From: Persicaria tinctoria
Lineage: Eukaryota > Streptophyta > Magnoliopsida > Caryophyllales > Polygonaceae
Length of the DNA: 64,000 nt
Assembly (NCBI GenBank): GCA_037127255.1
Contig: JBANSL010000018.1
Location: 22,727,175-22,791,174, forward strand
Direction: 5' to 3'
The notes under the pieces were generated by a model. That model was not told where the DNA came from, did no database searches, and worked only from the letters and a program-made list of their open reading frames with translations. Shown one piece after another: positions 23,365 through 33,619 of the stretch (position 1 is the stretch's first letter; every line of letters starts with the position of its first letter). Position numbers and translations under genes: made by a program.

Positions 23365-26040
23365 TCACACACCCGTAGAGATATACTTGCTGCGAGTTTC
23401 ATGCCTTACAGGTTCCCCCAAATAGCCTTTGTCTCCACAGGAGCATATCCCATCCTTGAAGTGGTGAAATTGTTCAGTGTCCCTAACAAAAATTTCTCTC
23501 CTGACAACTTTAGAAATGAACTTCATGGTAGCATGACAACTTCCACACATACTGAGGTTCTTCGTAACCCAAACAGGCATTCCAGGAGCAGTATTGAGCA
23601 GCCCAAATGCAATCGCCAATCTCTCGCTGTGTCCACAAAGGACCTCGTCTTTCGAACCTTCTTTAGAGGATATTTCAGCCTCAGTAAACCCAGACGCTTT
23701 CATTTTCTGGTAAAACCCATCCAAAACAGCATTCATTTCTTTAATCCGAGGATGGAAATCATCACCACTGAGGAAAGCGTGGACCTTTCCCTTCACTTCT
23801 ATCCAGCTACATGCTGGATCAATGATTAATCCCCTTTCTCTCATTATTCTTCTTACCTTAGAGAGTTGATCCCATTTTCCACTCTCGGCGTAGAGATTGC
23901 ACAAGAGAATATAATACCCAACACTTTGGTTATCAACTTCAAATATTTTCGCAGCTGCAACTTCCCCAAGCTCAACATTCCGGTGGATTCTACAAGCATT
24001 GAGTAGGGCTCCCCAAATTGCTGGATCTGGGTTCAAGGGCATCTTCTGGATAAAGTCATGAGCAGCCTCCAACTGCCCAGCACGGCCTAGCAAATCCACT
24101 ACGGATGCATGATGCTTTAGATTTGGGGCAATACCGTAACTCTGTTGCATGATATCAAAATACTCCAGCCCCTGATTGACCATGCCAGAACGACTACAAG
24201 CACACAGGAGTGCAAGGAATGTAACGCGGTCTGGAGATACGTCAGAGGCAACCATCTTGTCGAAGAGATCAACTGCAAACCCACCATTTTCTCTCTGTGC
24301 ATAACCGTTGAGCATGATATTCCATGCTGCCATATCTTCTTTCCGCCCATTGAATAAATTCCAAGCAGCTCTCATCCTTCCACATCTGACATACATATCT
24401 AGAAGAGCATTGGGCAAAAACTCCTCGAAAGCTACTCCTGTCCTTAAGGCATAAGCATGAATCTCCTTCCCACACATCAAAGCACCTATTCTACCACATG
24501 CTGAAAGAACCGCAATCAGAGTAACAGAATTCGGTTGCATCAGCAGTTTCATCCTTCGAAAGAAAAACATAGCCTCAAAACACCTGTTGTTGATCCGAAG
24601 CCCTAAAATGATCGAGCTCCAAGACATGACATTTTTATAAGGTATGTTGTGGAAGACTTCCAAGGCTCTGTCAATGCAATTGCACTTGGCATATAGATCA
24701 ATCAGCGTATTAGCAACTATAACATAAGAAATGTGCCCTTTTCTGTTGGCAAGCTCATGCAACCTAACGCCCATGTCGAGACTACCCAAGGAAGCGCAGG
24801 CAGATATAGCACTAGCTATTGCAATCTCATCAGGGATGATGCCCTCTTCCTCCATCCTTTTATAGGTTTCAAGAGCCTTGGAAGATAATCCATTATCTTC
24901 ATAACCAGAGATCATGGAAGTCCATGACACCACATCTCTAGATTCCATGGCGCAGAAAACCTTCTCAGCTTCTTCCACACATCGCCTAGAGCTCATGTAC
25001 ATTTTGATTAAGGAATTGCAAACCGAAACCTCAAGTGTGAACCCAGCCTTTAACACATATCCATGAATCTCCGACCTGAATCTCTCACCAGCTAGAAGCT
25101 CACAAGCCGATATTACACTGGTCAATGTCATCAAATCAGGATCAATCTCAAGTTCACGCATCATAAGGTACAATCTCAACCCTTGGAGAACCACTCCATT
25201 CTCAACATACCCTGAAATCATCGCATTCCATGAAATCCTATCCCTTTTAGGCATTCCATCAAACAGCAACCTTGCTCTATAAACATCACCACATTTGGCA
25301 TACATAGTGATTAGAGCATTGACAACATCCACATCTGAGTGATAACCAAATCTAATAGCATGAAGATGAATCTCCCTACCCCTCTCCCAATCAGGAACAC
25401 CCCCACAAGTCCTCAACACACAAGGGAAAGTATAAACATCCGGCCTAACCCCATCCCACAACATCCTGTGGTACAAATTCAATGCCTCGTCAAAGAGCCC
25501 ACCCTTTGCATATCCACTCACCATCACATTCCAAGAGAAAACATTTCTATGACGCATTTTTCCGAACACATACCAGGCATCGTCCAAACTACCACCCTTC
25601 ACAAGCATACCCAACAAGGCGTTCCCGATAGCAACACTAAAATCGATACCTGACTTCAATACAAAAGAATAAACACGAGAGCCCTCTCTGTACGCTCTCT
25701 TCCACTCGCAGAGCCTCAGCAAAGCTATGAAAGCATCTTCTCCCACACTCATATTCAACTCCTGCATAAATTCCAAGTATTTCATCGCTTCTTCCAGGTT
25801 TCCTTTGATACAGAGCTCGTTTAGCTGCGCGTTCAAACTTGCTGGGGAGGAGGAGGAGGCGTTGGAAGGATTCAAGTTGAGAGGTGAAACTTCTTGCGTC
25901 TTCCCCGGAGACAGAGAATTCTGTTTGTTGTGGTGTTGGAGAGAGAATTTGAGGGTTTTAGTTTTGAAGAATTTTGTTTTAAGAAGAGTAAAGGGATCTA
26001 GATTTGGTGATACATGAAGGGTTTTGGCAGAAGCCGCCAT
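23365..26040 (-). CDS. ECB2: PPR-DYW protein, plastid RNA editing factor, ECB2/VAC1-like
   Basis: This is a single intronless frame of 891 codons. The N-terminus (MAASAKTLHVS...) is Ser/Lys-rich with few acidic residues, like a plastid transit peptide. P-L-S type PPR repeats follow from about residue 95 (NVFSWNVMVSGYAKGG, DRISWNAMISGY, DVVSWTSMISGYEDNG), then E/E+ regions (WGALLNACRIHRN), then a DYW deaminase domain at about 775-870 with HSE, CGSCH and HHFKDGICSCGD. Order and wording match Arabidopsis ECB2/VANILLA CREAM1, required for editing specific plastid transcripts and early chloroplast development. It stops in CSCGD without the terminal YW and then adds 21 residues. The ATG at 26038-26040 is the first in frame. 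Confidence 0.93.
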   Translation of the reverse strand: MAASAKTLHVSPNLDPFTLLKTKFFKTKTLKFSLQHHNKQNSLSPGKTQEVSPLNLNPSNASSSSPASLNAQLNELCIKGNLEEAMKYLEFMQELNMSVGEDAFIALLRLCEWKRAYREGSRVYSFVLKSGIDFSVAIGNALLGMLVKGGSLDDAWYVFGKMRHRNVFSWNVMVSGYAKGGLFDEALNLYHRMLWDGVRPDVYTFPCVLRTCGGVPDWERGREIHLHAIRFGYHSDVDVVNALITMYAKCGDVYRARLLFDGMPKRDRISWNAMISGYVENGVVLQGLRLYLMMRELEIDPDLMTLTSVISACELLAGERFRSEIHGYVLKAGFTLEVSVCNSLIKMYMSSRRCVEEAEKVFCAMESRDVVSWTSMISGYEDNGLSSKALETYKRMEEEGIIPDEIAIASAISACASLGSLDMGVRLHELANRKGHISYVIVANTLIDLYAKCNCIDRALEVFHNIPYKNVMSWSSIILGLRINNRCFEAMFFFRRMKLLMQPNSVTLIAVLSACGRIGALMCGKEIHAYALRTGVAFEEFLPNALLDMYVRCGRMRAAWNLFNGRKEDMAAWNIMLNGYAQRENGGFAVDLFDKMVASDVSPDRVTFLALLCACSRSGMVNQGLEYFDIMQQSYGIAPNLKHHASVVDLLGRAGQLEAAHDFIQKMPLNPDPAIWGALLNACRIHRNVELGEVAAAKIFEVDNQSVGYYILLCNLYAESGKWDQLSKVRRIMRERGLIIDPACSWIEVKGKVHAFLSGDDFHPRIKEMNAVLDGFYQKMKASGFTEAEISSKEGSKDEVLCGHSERLAIAFGLLNTAPGMPVWVTKNLSMCGSCHATMKFISKVVRREIFVRDTEQFHHFKDGICSCGDKGYLGEPVRHETRSKYISTGV

Positions 26041-26432
26041 TTTTGGAGAAGCTCGGAACTTCCGGTATTGTGTGCTGGCCTTTGCAACGAGGTTTTAACA
26101 ATCACAAAGACATTCAAGGCATCTTCCAGTTTCCTACAATTTACTGTAATAATTTGTTAGAATCTTAATAACAAAATCTAGGGGAGTCATTTGAATTCTG
26201 ACAACCAGATTTCATAAGATACAACCACTAACACAGCAGCATATTTTAAGGTTGATTTAATCAGTAGCAAAGAATCAAATCAGATATTTGAGACGGATGA
26301 TGCAAGGAACAATGAAAAATAAACGAATTGAGTCTTAGAATATAAAAAAAACCACGATTAGAATTAGAAAGCATCAACTCCATTTATTGACTATCCATGT
26401 GGAACTATCTTTCAATCATCCAGCAAAAAGCA
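26041..26432. promoter_or_regulatory. Upstream region of the PPR gene
   Basis: These 392 bp lie between the ATG of the minus-strand PPR gene and the inverted repeat, and must contain its 5' UTR and core promoter unless transcription starts inside the repeat. I see no clear TATA box at a diagnostic position. Confidence 0.35.
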
Positions 26433-27090
26433 ACTGAACACACAATTAATGAAATGCTAAATGCAAAGTCACCTCATGTGTGCAGGTCGAGATTTAGGGT
26501 TTATCCTCTACTCCACAACCGACTTTCCGCAAAAACTGAGCATAAATCAACCAAAAGCTCGAAGTATAAAGCAATAAAGACGGCAAATCTCCAAAATCGC
26601 AGGCAAACTGAATCTCAAACTCGAATAACCGACTCGCAGGCAAACTGAATCTCCAATAAAGACGTAGGTAATCGTTTGAGAGAATCTGATACAGGGAGGA
26701 GCGAATTTAGTTATCGGAGGCTCGCAGATTATTACCAACGAAGCTCAACTTCACCTGAGATCGAGAGGTAAGAAACGTGTTCTCTCTCTAATAATCTGCG
26801 AGCCTCCGATAACTAAATTCGCTCCTCGCTGTATCAAATTCTCTCAAACGATTACCTACGTCTTTATTGGCGATTCAGTTTGCCTACGAGTCGGTTATTC
26901 GAGTTTGAGATTCAGTTTGCCTGCGATTTTGGAGATTTGCCGTCTTTATTGCTTTATACTTCGAGCTTTTGGTTGATTTATGCTCAGTTTTTGCGGAAAG
27001 TCGGTTGTGGAGTAGAGGATAAACCCTAAATCTCGACCTGCACACATGAGGTGACTTTGCATTTAGCATTTCATTAATTGTGTGTTCAGT
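26433..27090. repeat. Long inverted repeat: 302-bp arms, 54-bp spacer
   Basis: Arms 26433-26734 and 26789-27090 are reverse complements of equal length with only scattered mismatches (e.g. GATACAGGGAGG against GATACAGCGAGG) and no indel that I see. The arms contain an AAACCCTAAAT telo-box-like motif near 27024 and its complement near 26492. In each arm the block GGCAAACTGAATC occurs twice. Transcription across it would give a ~300-bp RNA hairpin. No target duplication was found. Confidence 0.93.
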
Positions 27091-27116
27091 AGTGTGTTCA
27101 GTAGTGTGTTCAGTGG
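27079..27116 (+). repeat. 12-bp tandem repeat, three copies
   Basis: GTGTGTTCAGTA occurs three times in tandem at the outer edge of the right hairpin arm. The last copy runs into CAGTGGCGGATCGAGAATTT (27111 on), which resembles the terminus of the hAT element at 30938. No matching right end was found, so it may be a truncated hAT end. Confidence 0.75.
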
Positions 27117-28401
27117 CGGATCGAGAATTTTGTTTAGAGGGGGGATAAATTTTTTTTGAGAAAAAAGACTTTACTCAAGTATAGAACCTATAAGAATAGG
27201 TAATTTCATAAGAATACACAACCCATAAGCAAATAACAAAATTTTAGCAAATAGGAAGATTTAATAATAAATGATCAATTGATGGCAAGAGAGTCATTTA
27301 CCCGGTGTATATATAATACCATTCTCAATTGTCAATTGTCAGTTGTCAATTGCAATATAGAGTGAGAGGAGGAGAGGTCATACAAAGTTACAAATACATT
27401 GATAGAAGCCACCCCTCTCGATCCATTGTTCCTTTTTTTTGTATATATATAAATAAAATAAAATTTTCAACCTTGCCTTTCACATTCCCTCTTTTGTATG
27501 AAATATTCCTTCATTGCTCTATTACCCTGTCCATTGGATTGTACAGTTTCTCGACTCCGGAAAGAACCCATTTGTAATCTCTCCAGTTTGAGTTGATTAT
27601 CAGTCTATTTTGGTGAGACTTGTGAGGCAAAAACTGGGTTTATTCTTGGTTGTTTTGTTTATGGGTTCTGATTCCCCTTGGTATAATTGTTCTACTTGGG
27701 AATTTTGACTGAAACAGAACAAAACAAATCCACAAACCAAAATTTCATTTCACAAATTCAAAAATTCACAAATTTAATTCTCAAAACCATAAACCACCAT
27801 TCCAAAGCACAAATTCATAAATTTATTTATCAAAACCGCAAATTCTAATCTAAATTGATTTTATCTCAACCAATTGAACTTAAAAACAATCAAATTAAAA
27901 GGTAGAGGCACAAAACTACTCACCTTCTTCAAGCTCTAGATAGAAGAAGAACAAAGGCGGGCCGGCGGCTCTGCTGCACAGCCTGTGCGGGGAGACGGGA
28001 GTGGAGGGCAGTGCGGGGTTCACCGCCGGCTGCTGAGTGCTGGGTGCGTGGAGGTCGGTGGAGCTTGCTGCGGCAGGTCGGGGACTCGGGTCTCTTGCCT
28101 CTCTATCACGTTTCGCCTTCGGGATTTTCTTTCTCTGCGTCTGTGTAAACAAGCGTCTGGCTAAAAAAGAGGTCTTTTGATGTTAAAAACCAGCGAGAAA
28201 AAAATAGGCAAAAAAATGAAAAGAATGGGATTCGAAGCTGGGAGCTATGTTTACCCGCCTCACGCCTATCCGTGTCCTTACTCCTTATCCGCTATGCCAA
28301 ACTGTTTTTATCGAAAACCGGACGCGGGTCTGATTTAAAAAAAAATTGAACCGGGCTAGACCGGCCCAAAGCGTGAAAAAACCAGACGCTTCCCCTTTCT
28401 C
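27117..28401. other. Spacer with a possible tRNA-derived SINE
   Basis: The region is mostly AT-rich with no coding signal. On the minus strand at about 28302-28228, TGGCATAGCGG (A-box-like) and GCTTCGAATCC (B-box-like) are about 51 bp apart and followed by T-rich sequence, compatible with a degenerate pol III unit. A GC-rich patch at 27950-28110 gives a 78-codon minus ORF of low-complexity composition that I do not accept as a gene. Confidence 0.3.
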
Positions 28402-28888
28402 TAGGGCTGATATACGAGCTAACGAGCTCGAGTAGTGGGTGTTCAAGCTTGGCTCGTTTACAAACGAGCCGAGCTCGAGCTCGAGCCTCATTTTCTCGAG
28501 CCGAGCCGAGTCGAGCTCGAGCTACTCACAAAATGTAGATCTGTGATTCAAAGTGAATGGAGTCCAAAAGGCAAAGCGGCTGACAGACTCTTTAGAAGAA
28601 GAGGTTAAATAAAACCTAGGGACAGAACTGTAATTTCACCTACGAAACGAGATATACGCCCTATTTACAAGAGGTTAAATAAAACCTATTTACATGGGGT
28701 TAAATAAAACATAGGGGGAGAACTGTAATTTCACCCATAAAATGAGCTATACAAGCTACTCGAGCCGAGCTCGAGCTCAGAATTCTACTCAAACTTGGCT
28801 CATATTTAATTCGAGCGAGCCCGAGTCGAGCTTTTTCCGAGCTGAGTCCAAGCCGAGCTCGAGCTACTCGGCTCAAGTAACAGCCCTA
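28402..28888. mobile_element. Non-autonomous hAT element (487 bp), TSD CCTTTCTC
   Basis: The ends are TAGGGCTG...CAGCCCTA, flanked by identical 8-bp repeats CCTTTCTC (28394-28401 and 28889-28896). Subterminal sequence is rich in GAGCTCGAG and CGAGCC. The middle holds a direct repeat of AGGTTAAATAAAACCTA with ACTGTAATTTCACC. There is no coding capacity. Confidence 0.94.
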
Positions 28889-28989
28889 CCTTTCTCCCTC
28901 TGCTAGGGGTGGGCACAAATCCCGCAAATCCCGATCCCGTCCCGCAAAAATTATGCGGGACGATCCCGGTGGGATCCCGCAAATCCCGT

Positions 28990-28999
28990 CCCGCCCCGC

Positions 29000-29039
<40 letters not shown>

Positions 29040-29389
29040 TTTTATAATAATAATAATATTATAATATTATAGAATAATAATAATATATTATTAGTATTAT
29101 TATTTTGAGCAAATATTATTTATAACTATAATAATAATTTTCAATTTATAATAATAATAATAATATTATTATTATATAATATTATAATATAATTTAATAA
29201 TAATAATAATTTATAATAAAATTATTATTATTATTATTATTATTATATTATTATTATTATTATTATATCATATTATATTTTTTTCTTGTAAAGTATAATT
29301 ATTTTATAATAATAACAATAAAAATAAGTAATATTATTTTATTTTATTTTTAATTATAACGTGGGATTATTATTATTTTTTTATTATTA

Positions 29390-29425
<36 letters not shown>
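28990..29425. repeat. Compound (TAA)n/(ATT)n microsatellite
   Basis: Runs of AAT/ATT trinucleotides on both strands are broken by short AT-rich stretches. They lie inside the hAT element and can form self-complementary structures. Confidence 0.9.
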
Positions 29426-29430
29426 AAAAA

Positions 29431-29796
29431 TTACAAGAAATTAGTGGGCAACCGAGATACTATCTGGGCACCCACTCCTTTAGCGATAACAAAGTCAAGT
29501 CTAGTAAAAATATAACGTGCAGCACGAGCCCCAACATCCTGAGATACCGAGAATTTCTGAATCCGCTTCAACAATGCAACCGCATCTATATCCAACTCCC
29601 CCAATGAAGAGAATGAGAAGGGTAGGAAACCATAACCAGCCGCCGTACACAAATCTCGATACTTGACACACTTACGTCGAGCAGCATCAACAACAGCACG
29701 ACCAGGCATAAAGTCAGAAATTCCAGACTGGGTCAATGGAGAGGATCTCGTCAGATCGACACACACATCCCGCCCATTTAGAGTTACAAGAGGCAA
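29431..29796 (-). pseudogene. C-terminal fragment of a non-LTR retroelement-like protein (nuclease-like)
   Basis: This is a 121-codon minus-strand frame containing NGRDVCVDLTRSSPLTQSG, CVKYRDLCTAAGYGFLPFSF, SLGELDIDAVALLKRI and KGVGAQIVSRLPTNF. From memory this matches the C-terminal tail common to a family of plant reverse-transcriptase-like proteins, where an RPADV...D.V.D pattern may be a restriction-like endonuclease; here only the end is present. It is enclosed in a hAT element and is probably a captured fragment. I give the family assignment as inference. Confidence 0.55.
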
Positions 29797-30254
29797 ATAG
29801 CTAATTAAATACGGTATTCTTCCTAACTATCAATCGATAATTAGACAATATTGGTAAATCTCGTCTCAATTCCTTTTCGTCCTGATCTAGTAAGATAATG
29901 TAGCCAAATATGTTGAACATTATAATTAATTATACAATCATTGTATGAATTAATAATAGTATTATAATATTAATATTATTATTATTGAATAACATAGTTG
30001 AGAATAATACCGTATTCAACATATTATACTAAATAATGAATTATGAAAGCATTTTTTCACTTTGCAAATTTATATAATATTTTATTATTTTTATATGCGG
30101 GACAAGGCCCGTCCCGTCCCGTCCAGACACCATCCCGTCCCGGAAAAAAAATGTCAATCCCGTCCCGATCCCGTCCCGAAAAAATTTCACGGGACGAGTC
30201 CCGTCCCGGCCCAATCCCGTCCCGTCCCGTCCGGTGCCCACCCCTACCCTCTGC

Positions 30255-30530
30255 ATCCCCTTCTTCCGGGTCGAGTTCTTCCTCGCTCAACCCGCCTCAC
30301 CGCCCACACCACAGATGCCCGGATCTCTCCCCGGCCTCCTTCCGGAACCCTAACCCACACACAACACCTCAGATCTCACCGTCGACACTCACCGTCGGTG
30401 AAAGGAAAGACGAGTGTGACGGAGGAAGCGCCATGGTTGCGCCTGAAAGTGCGAGAGCTAGAGGATCTGTTCGAAAGCAACAACTACCACCCGCCTTCAT
30501 CTGAGAACTGGAAGCTTTGCAGGTTTTAGT
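30255..30530 (+). other. Possible first exon of an unidentified gene
   Basis: GC-rich DNA after the hAT element contains a frame reading TEEAPWLRLKVRELEDLFES and NNYHPPSSENWKLC, then CAG followed by GTTTTA, a possible donor at about 30524. Composition and phrase look protein-like, but I do not recognise it and found no convincing next exon. The ORF-like sequence upstream of 30247 is transposon and not part of it. Confidence 0.3.
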
Positions 30531-30937
30531 TCAATTAATCGATGATTAATCGCGGTTTTGGTTTATATTTGTTTCCAATTTGCAAGGATTTCCAATTTCC
30601 AATTCTCAGGTTGTAGTTCAATTTCGGTTGAGATTGTTCAATTAATTGCACATATTGTTCAAATTGTCTGCATTCTTTTGTTTATGTGATCTGGAATTTC
30701 AGGATGGTTTGTAGTTGTAGATCTATTTTAGAATTCAAGAAATCTCCCCTAATTTGATGATTGTTCGATTAATTGCGCATCATGAATCTGGGGTGAATTG
30801 AAAGGGACATAGGGTAAATTGAAAATCCCTAATTTGGTGATGAGCTCGTGTGAGGAATTCGGTATAGATGGCTTGGCTGCCAATTTGAGCTCTCTTTGAG
30901 GTCTCGAAGATTTTTTTGTTGCCTTTATAGATATACA

Positions 30938-31573
30938 CAGTGGCGGAGCCAGAACCCGAAGAGGGTGGGCGCACACCGATGATAAACGAAAATGAATTAT
31001 ACGAACTTGTACAATACATAACGTCTTCAACACTACAAAATAGCGATAAAAAATAAAAGAGTACGTTCACTAGTACAAAAAATTCATCATTGCTAATTTG
31101 AGTTTTATAATGAAATAGTTCAACTCGATAATACCCATAGTAGAGAAAGCTCTTTCCAATATAGTTTTTGCAACCAATAACACGATGAGACGACATACTA
31201 AATCAAAAGCTTTGTTAATTCCTACATCGATCATCTTTTTAGAAACATCACTAATATCCTGCAATGTAGAAAAAATTGTCATTTTCCCTCATTTAAACTT
31301 TCATAATTTCTTACCTAATTGTCGAATGAGTAATATAACATCTCATTTTAAAGATCTGTCAATCTAAATAAAATATAAAAGCATTGTGAATTATTTAAAA
31401 GTGATAAATATATCTTCAATTTTCAAACACTCATAACTTTTTACTCGGATATCGGATTAATGCGTATTATATATCAAAACGAAGCTATCGACGAGGAGAA
31501 TACATATAGGGGGTTTTTTCGGATGAGGGTGGGGGCACGTGCCCCCACATGCCCCCGTTTGGATCCTCCTCTG
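30938..31573 (-). mobile_element. hAT element with a transposase C-terminal remnant, TSD GATATACA
   Basis: Left end CAGTGGCGGAGCCAGAA and right end (inverted) CAGAGGAGGATCCAAAC are imperfect inverted repeats. They are flanked by identical GATATACA at 30930-30937 and 31574-31581. On the minus strand at 31282-31070, VCRLIVLLVAKTILERAFST and MGIIELNYF match the hAT C-terminal dimerisation domain (usual pattern LPVATA..ERAFSAM), with changes and a frameshift. It is an internally deleted derivative, unable to transpose on its own. Confidence 0.9.
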
Positions 31574-31581
31574 GATATACA

Positions 31582-32274
31582 TGATTATATGAAGCAAATT
31601 GATTAAGAACGTGAGCTAGTTTATGGTTAACTTTCAATCCATGTAGCGTAGAGATAGTATAAATGACAGTGTTTAAACAGGAGATGTGAACTTTATGGAG
31701 TTATTTTTATTTAGGTGATGTGAAAGAAAAAGTATTGATATCATTGTGTTATAGAAAGTTAAATACATATGTGGTACTTAAATATCTAAGCTGAACTCAT
31801 AAACGTTAAGGTATTAAGACACATAGGCTACTTGGTTGACTTGGAGAGAGTCATATAGCTATAACTACATCATTTGTATAAGTTGAAAATGCTTCTCGTA
31901 TGTCATCCTTAATTTTTTGGTTCAAGGGCTGCTTTTTTTTTTGTGGTTTAGTGTTGGATATTTGTACCTAAGTAAATATGTATTAAATGCATTTGATGAT
32001 AATCTTTGTGTTTCCAGTTTCTATCTTTCTCTTTCTGTTTCCAGCTTCTCATCTTTTTTTTTCTGCCTTTTTTCCTGTTGTTTCCAGATTCTATATTTTT
32101 GTATTTGAAGTGCATCTCTCTGTTTTTTTCTATTTAAGTGTTGGATGTTTCCTGCTTGGTTTTTTGGTAAAATAAGTTCCTGCATTTTTTTGTGGTTCAA
32201 GTGCAGGCTGTTATCTTATTTTTACTTCATTTATGCTGATTTGATCTCTTTGCTTTGAGTAAAATTCAGTAGGG
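31582..32274. other. Spacer, T-rich in its second half
   Basis: No recognisable gene. The stretch at 31920-32240 is T-rich with scattered G and A, as in plant introns or 3' flanks. Confidence 0.35.
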
Positions 32275-32324
32275 ATGGGGGCTGCAGTGAGAAGACCTGC
32301 TAAGAAGAGAGGGTCAGAACTAGC

Positions 32325-32462
32325 ATGGAGGGATCTGCAGAGCGTCAACAACTCGAGGAGAGAGCTGAGCGGGCAAAGGAAAGAGCGAGGAAGGCAGAAG
32401 AGGACGCCAAGATTGCAAACGCCAAGGCTGAAGATGTTCAGAAGCGGATCTCTCGCTTCGCA
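32325..32462 (+). CDS. Small charged, coiled-coil-like ORF (45 codons), unidentified
   Basis: An ATG at 32325 opens a short frame rich in Ala, Glu, Arg and Lys (MEGSAERQQLEERAERAKER onward) with heptad-like spacing, ending in TGA just before a GTAGTT. It could be an exon of a larger gene, since G/A-rich composition rises sharply at about 32270 after an intron-like T-rich stretch. I recognise no family and cannot show it is expressed. Confidence 0.25.
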
Positions 32463-32492
32463 GTCAGCCTCTGAGGTAGTTACCTCTTCTTG

Positions 32493-32813
32493 AACTCCGT
32501 CTTATGTCAATGTGGTGTGTGGTAGGCCTTTTGGTGAACAATGCAGGTTGCTAATATGGTATATGTGCGTTTGTTTTTGTTAAGAACATATGGTATGCAT
32601 GTTTTGGGGTAAAACATATGGTATGCAGATTTTTCGTTACACCATATGGTTATTTAGGTAGGATTTTTTTCGTAGACAGGTTGTGAAAAGATATGTGCAG
32701 GTTATGAACACTTGAAAGTGCTTAGATATGTAGTTTGTGAACACTTATGATTTGGAATTTGGTTGGGTTTTTAATTGAAATATTGTATGTTGTATTTGGC
32801 ATTATATATGAAT
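32493..32813. other. Spacer
   Basis: Repeats of ACATATGGTATGCA occur near 32586-32625; nothing coding is visible. Confidence 0.3.
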
Positions 32814-32884
32814 AGCTTATTAGCTCAATTGGTAGAGCGATATGCGTATGTACAAAGATGTGGGTTCGAATCCTACATAGGTTA
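32814..32884 (+). ncRNA. tRNA-like sequence (probably non-functional)
   Basis: It folds as a tRNA on paper: acceptor AGCTTAT/ATAGGTT, U8-A9, D arm GCTC...GAGC with AATTGGTA, and T arm GTGGG-TTCGAAT-CCTAC, followed by A. The anticodon arm is weak and one base short, so no anticodon can be assigned. Both pol III boxes are recognisable (TAGCTCAATTGG, GGTTCGAATCC). Confidence 0.55.
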
Positions 32885-32924
32885 CATAATAGACAAGAAC
32901 ACAACAATCCCAAATTGTTAATCA

Positions 32925-33575
32925 TGCACATTATAACCTTATTTATGCACTTTTTAACCTTAATTATGCACTTTTTCACCTTAAGTGTGCACTTTAATTT
33001 GAAATTATTTTATGGAAAAAATCGATTTCAAACTCACATCTATCGGCCTAAATTATGTAAGAGGTGAACTGAAACTCTCAAAAGTTAAAAAAAAACAAAA
33101 CAAAATTAAAATATCGATTTCAAAAGCCCATCTTGTTTCTCATTCATGCACTTTATGATCTTATTTTTGCACTTTATCATTTTATATTTGCACTTTTTCA
33201 AACTAAAATTGCACATTTAATTTTTATATTTGCACTTTTTGAAACTAAAATTGCACATTTAGTTTTTATATTTGCACTTTTTAAAACTAAAAGTGCACAT
33301 TCAAACTAAAAGTTGAAGTGCTTAAAATTCATATTGCAATGCTTAAAAGTGCACAATTGTATTCTAAATTTGCACATATTGTATCTTACTTTTGCATAAT
33401 TGTATTCAAAATCTGCACAATTGTATCTTACTTTTGCACAATTCCAGTTTAAATCTGCACAATTGTATCTTACTTTTGCACACTTGTATTCTAAATGTGC
33501 ACATTACAATTTTATTTTTGCACTTTATGTTCTTATATTTGCACATTACAATTTTATTTTTGCACCTTATACTTT
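32925..33575 (+). repeat. TGCAC-rich degenerate array, about 22 TGCAC cores in 650 bp
   Basis: Short AT-rich units each carry one TGCAC, typically TTTTTGCACTTT, AAATTGCACATTTA or CACAATTGTATCTTACTTTTG. Spacing is about 20-24 bp over much of the array, with one gap near 33000-33140. It lies exactly between two inverted tRNA-like sequences. Confidence 0.8.
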
Positions 33576-33619
33576 TATTCATGAAGAGAAACATCGTATT
33601 TGTAAGCGATAAACATATA

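Larger units (their letters stand above)
28904..30246. mobile_element. hAT element (1,343 bp) carrying a foreign coding fragment, TSD CCCTCTGC
   Basis: Perfect 13-bp inverted ends TAGGGGTGGGCAC...GTGCCCACCCCTA are flanked by CCCTCTGC at 28896-28903 and 30247-30254. Ends are rich in ATCCCGTCCCG. The interior has long TAA/ATT microsatellites (28990-29425) and an unrelated protein-coding scrap at 29431-29796. The left duplication shares base 28896 with the right duplication of the neighbouring hAT element. Confidence 0.95.

Noticed and set aside
23401..23829. 142-codon plus-strand ORF
   Set aside because: Antisense to the DYW domain of the PPR gene.
32814..32884. Functional tRNA gene
   Set aside because: Acceptor, D and T arms pair, but the anticodon arm does not and one loop base is missing; the inverted homologue has the same defect.
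32925..33575. CRISPR array
   Set aside because: Units are short, degenerate and AT-rich with no constant-length spacers, and this is a plant nuclear genome.
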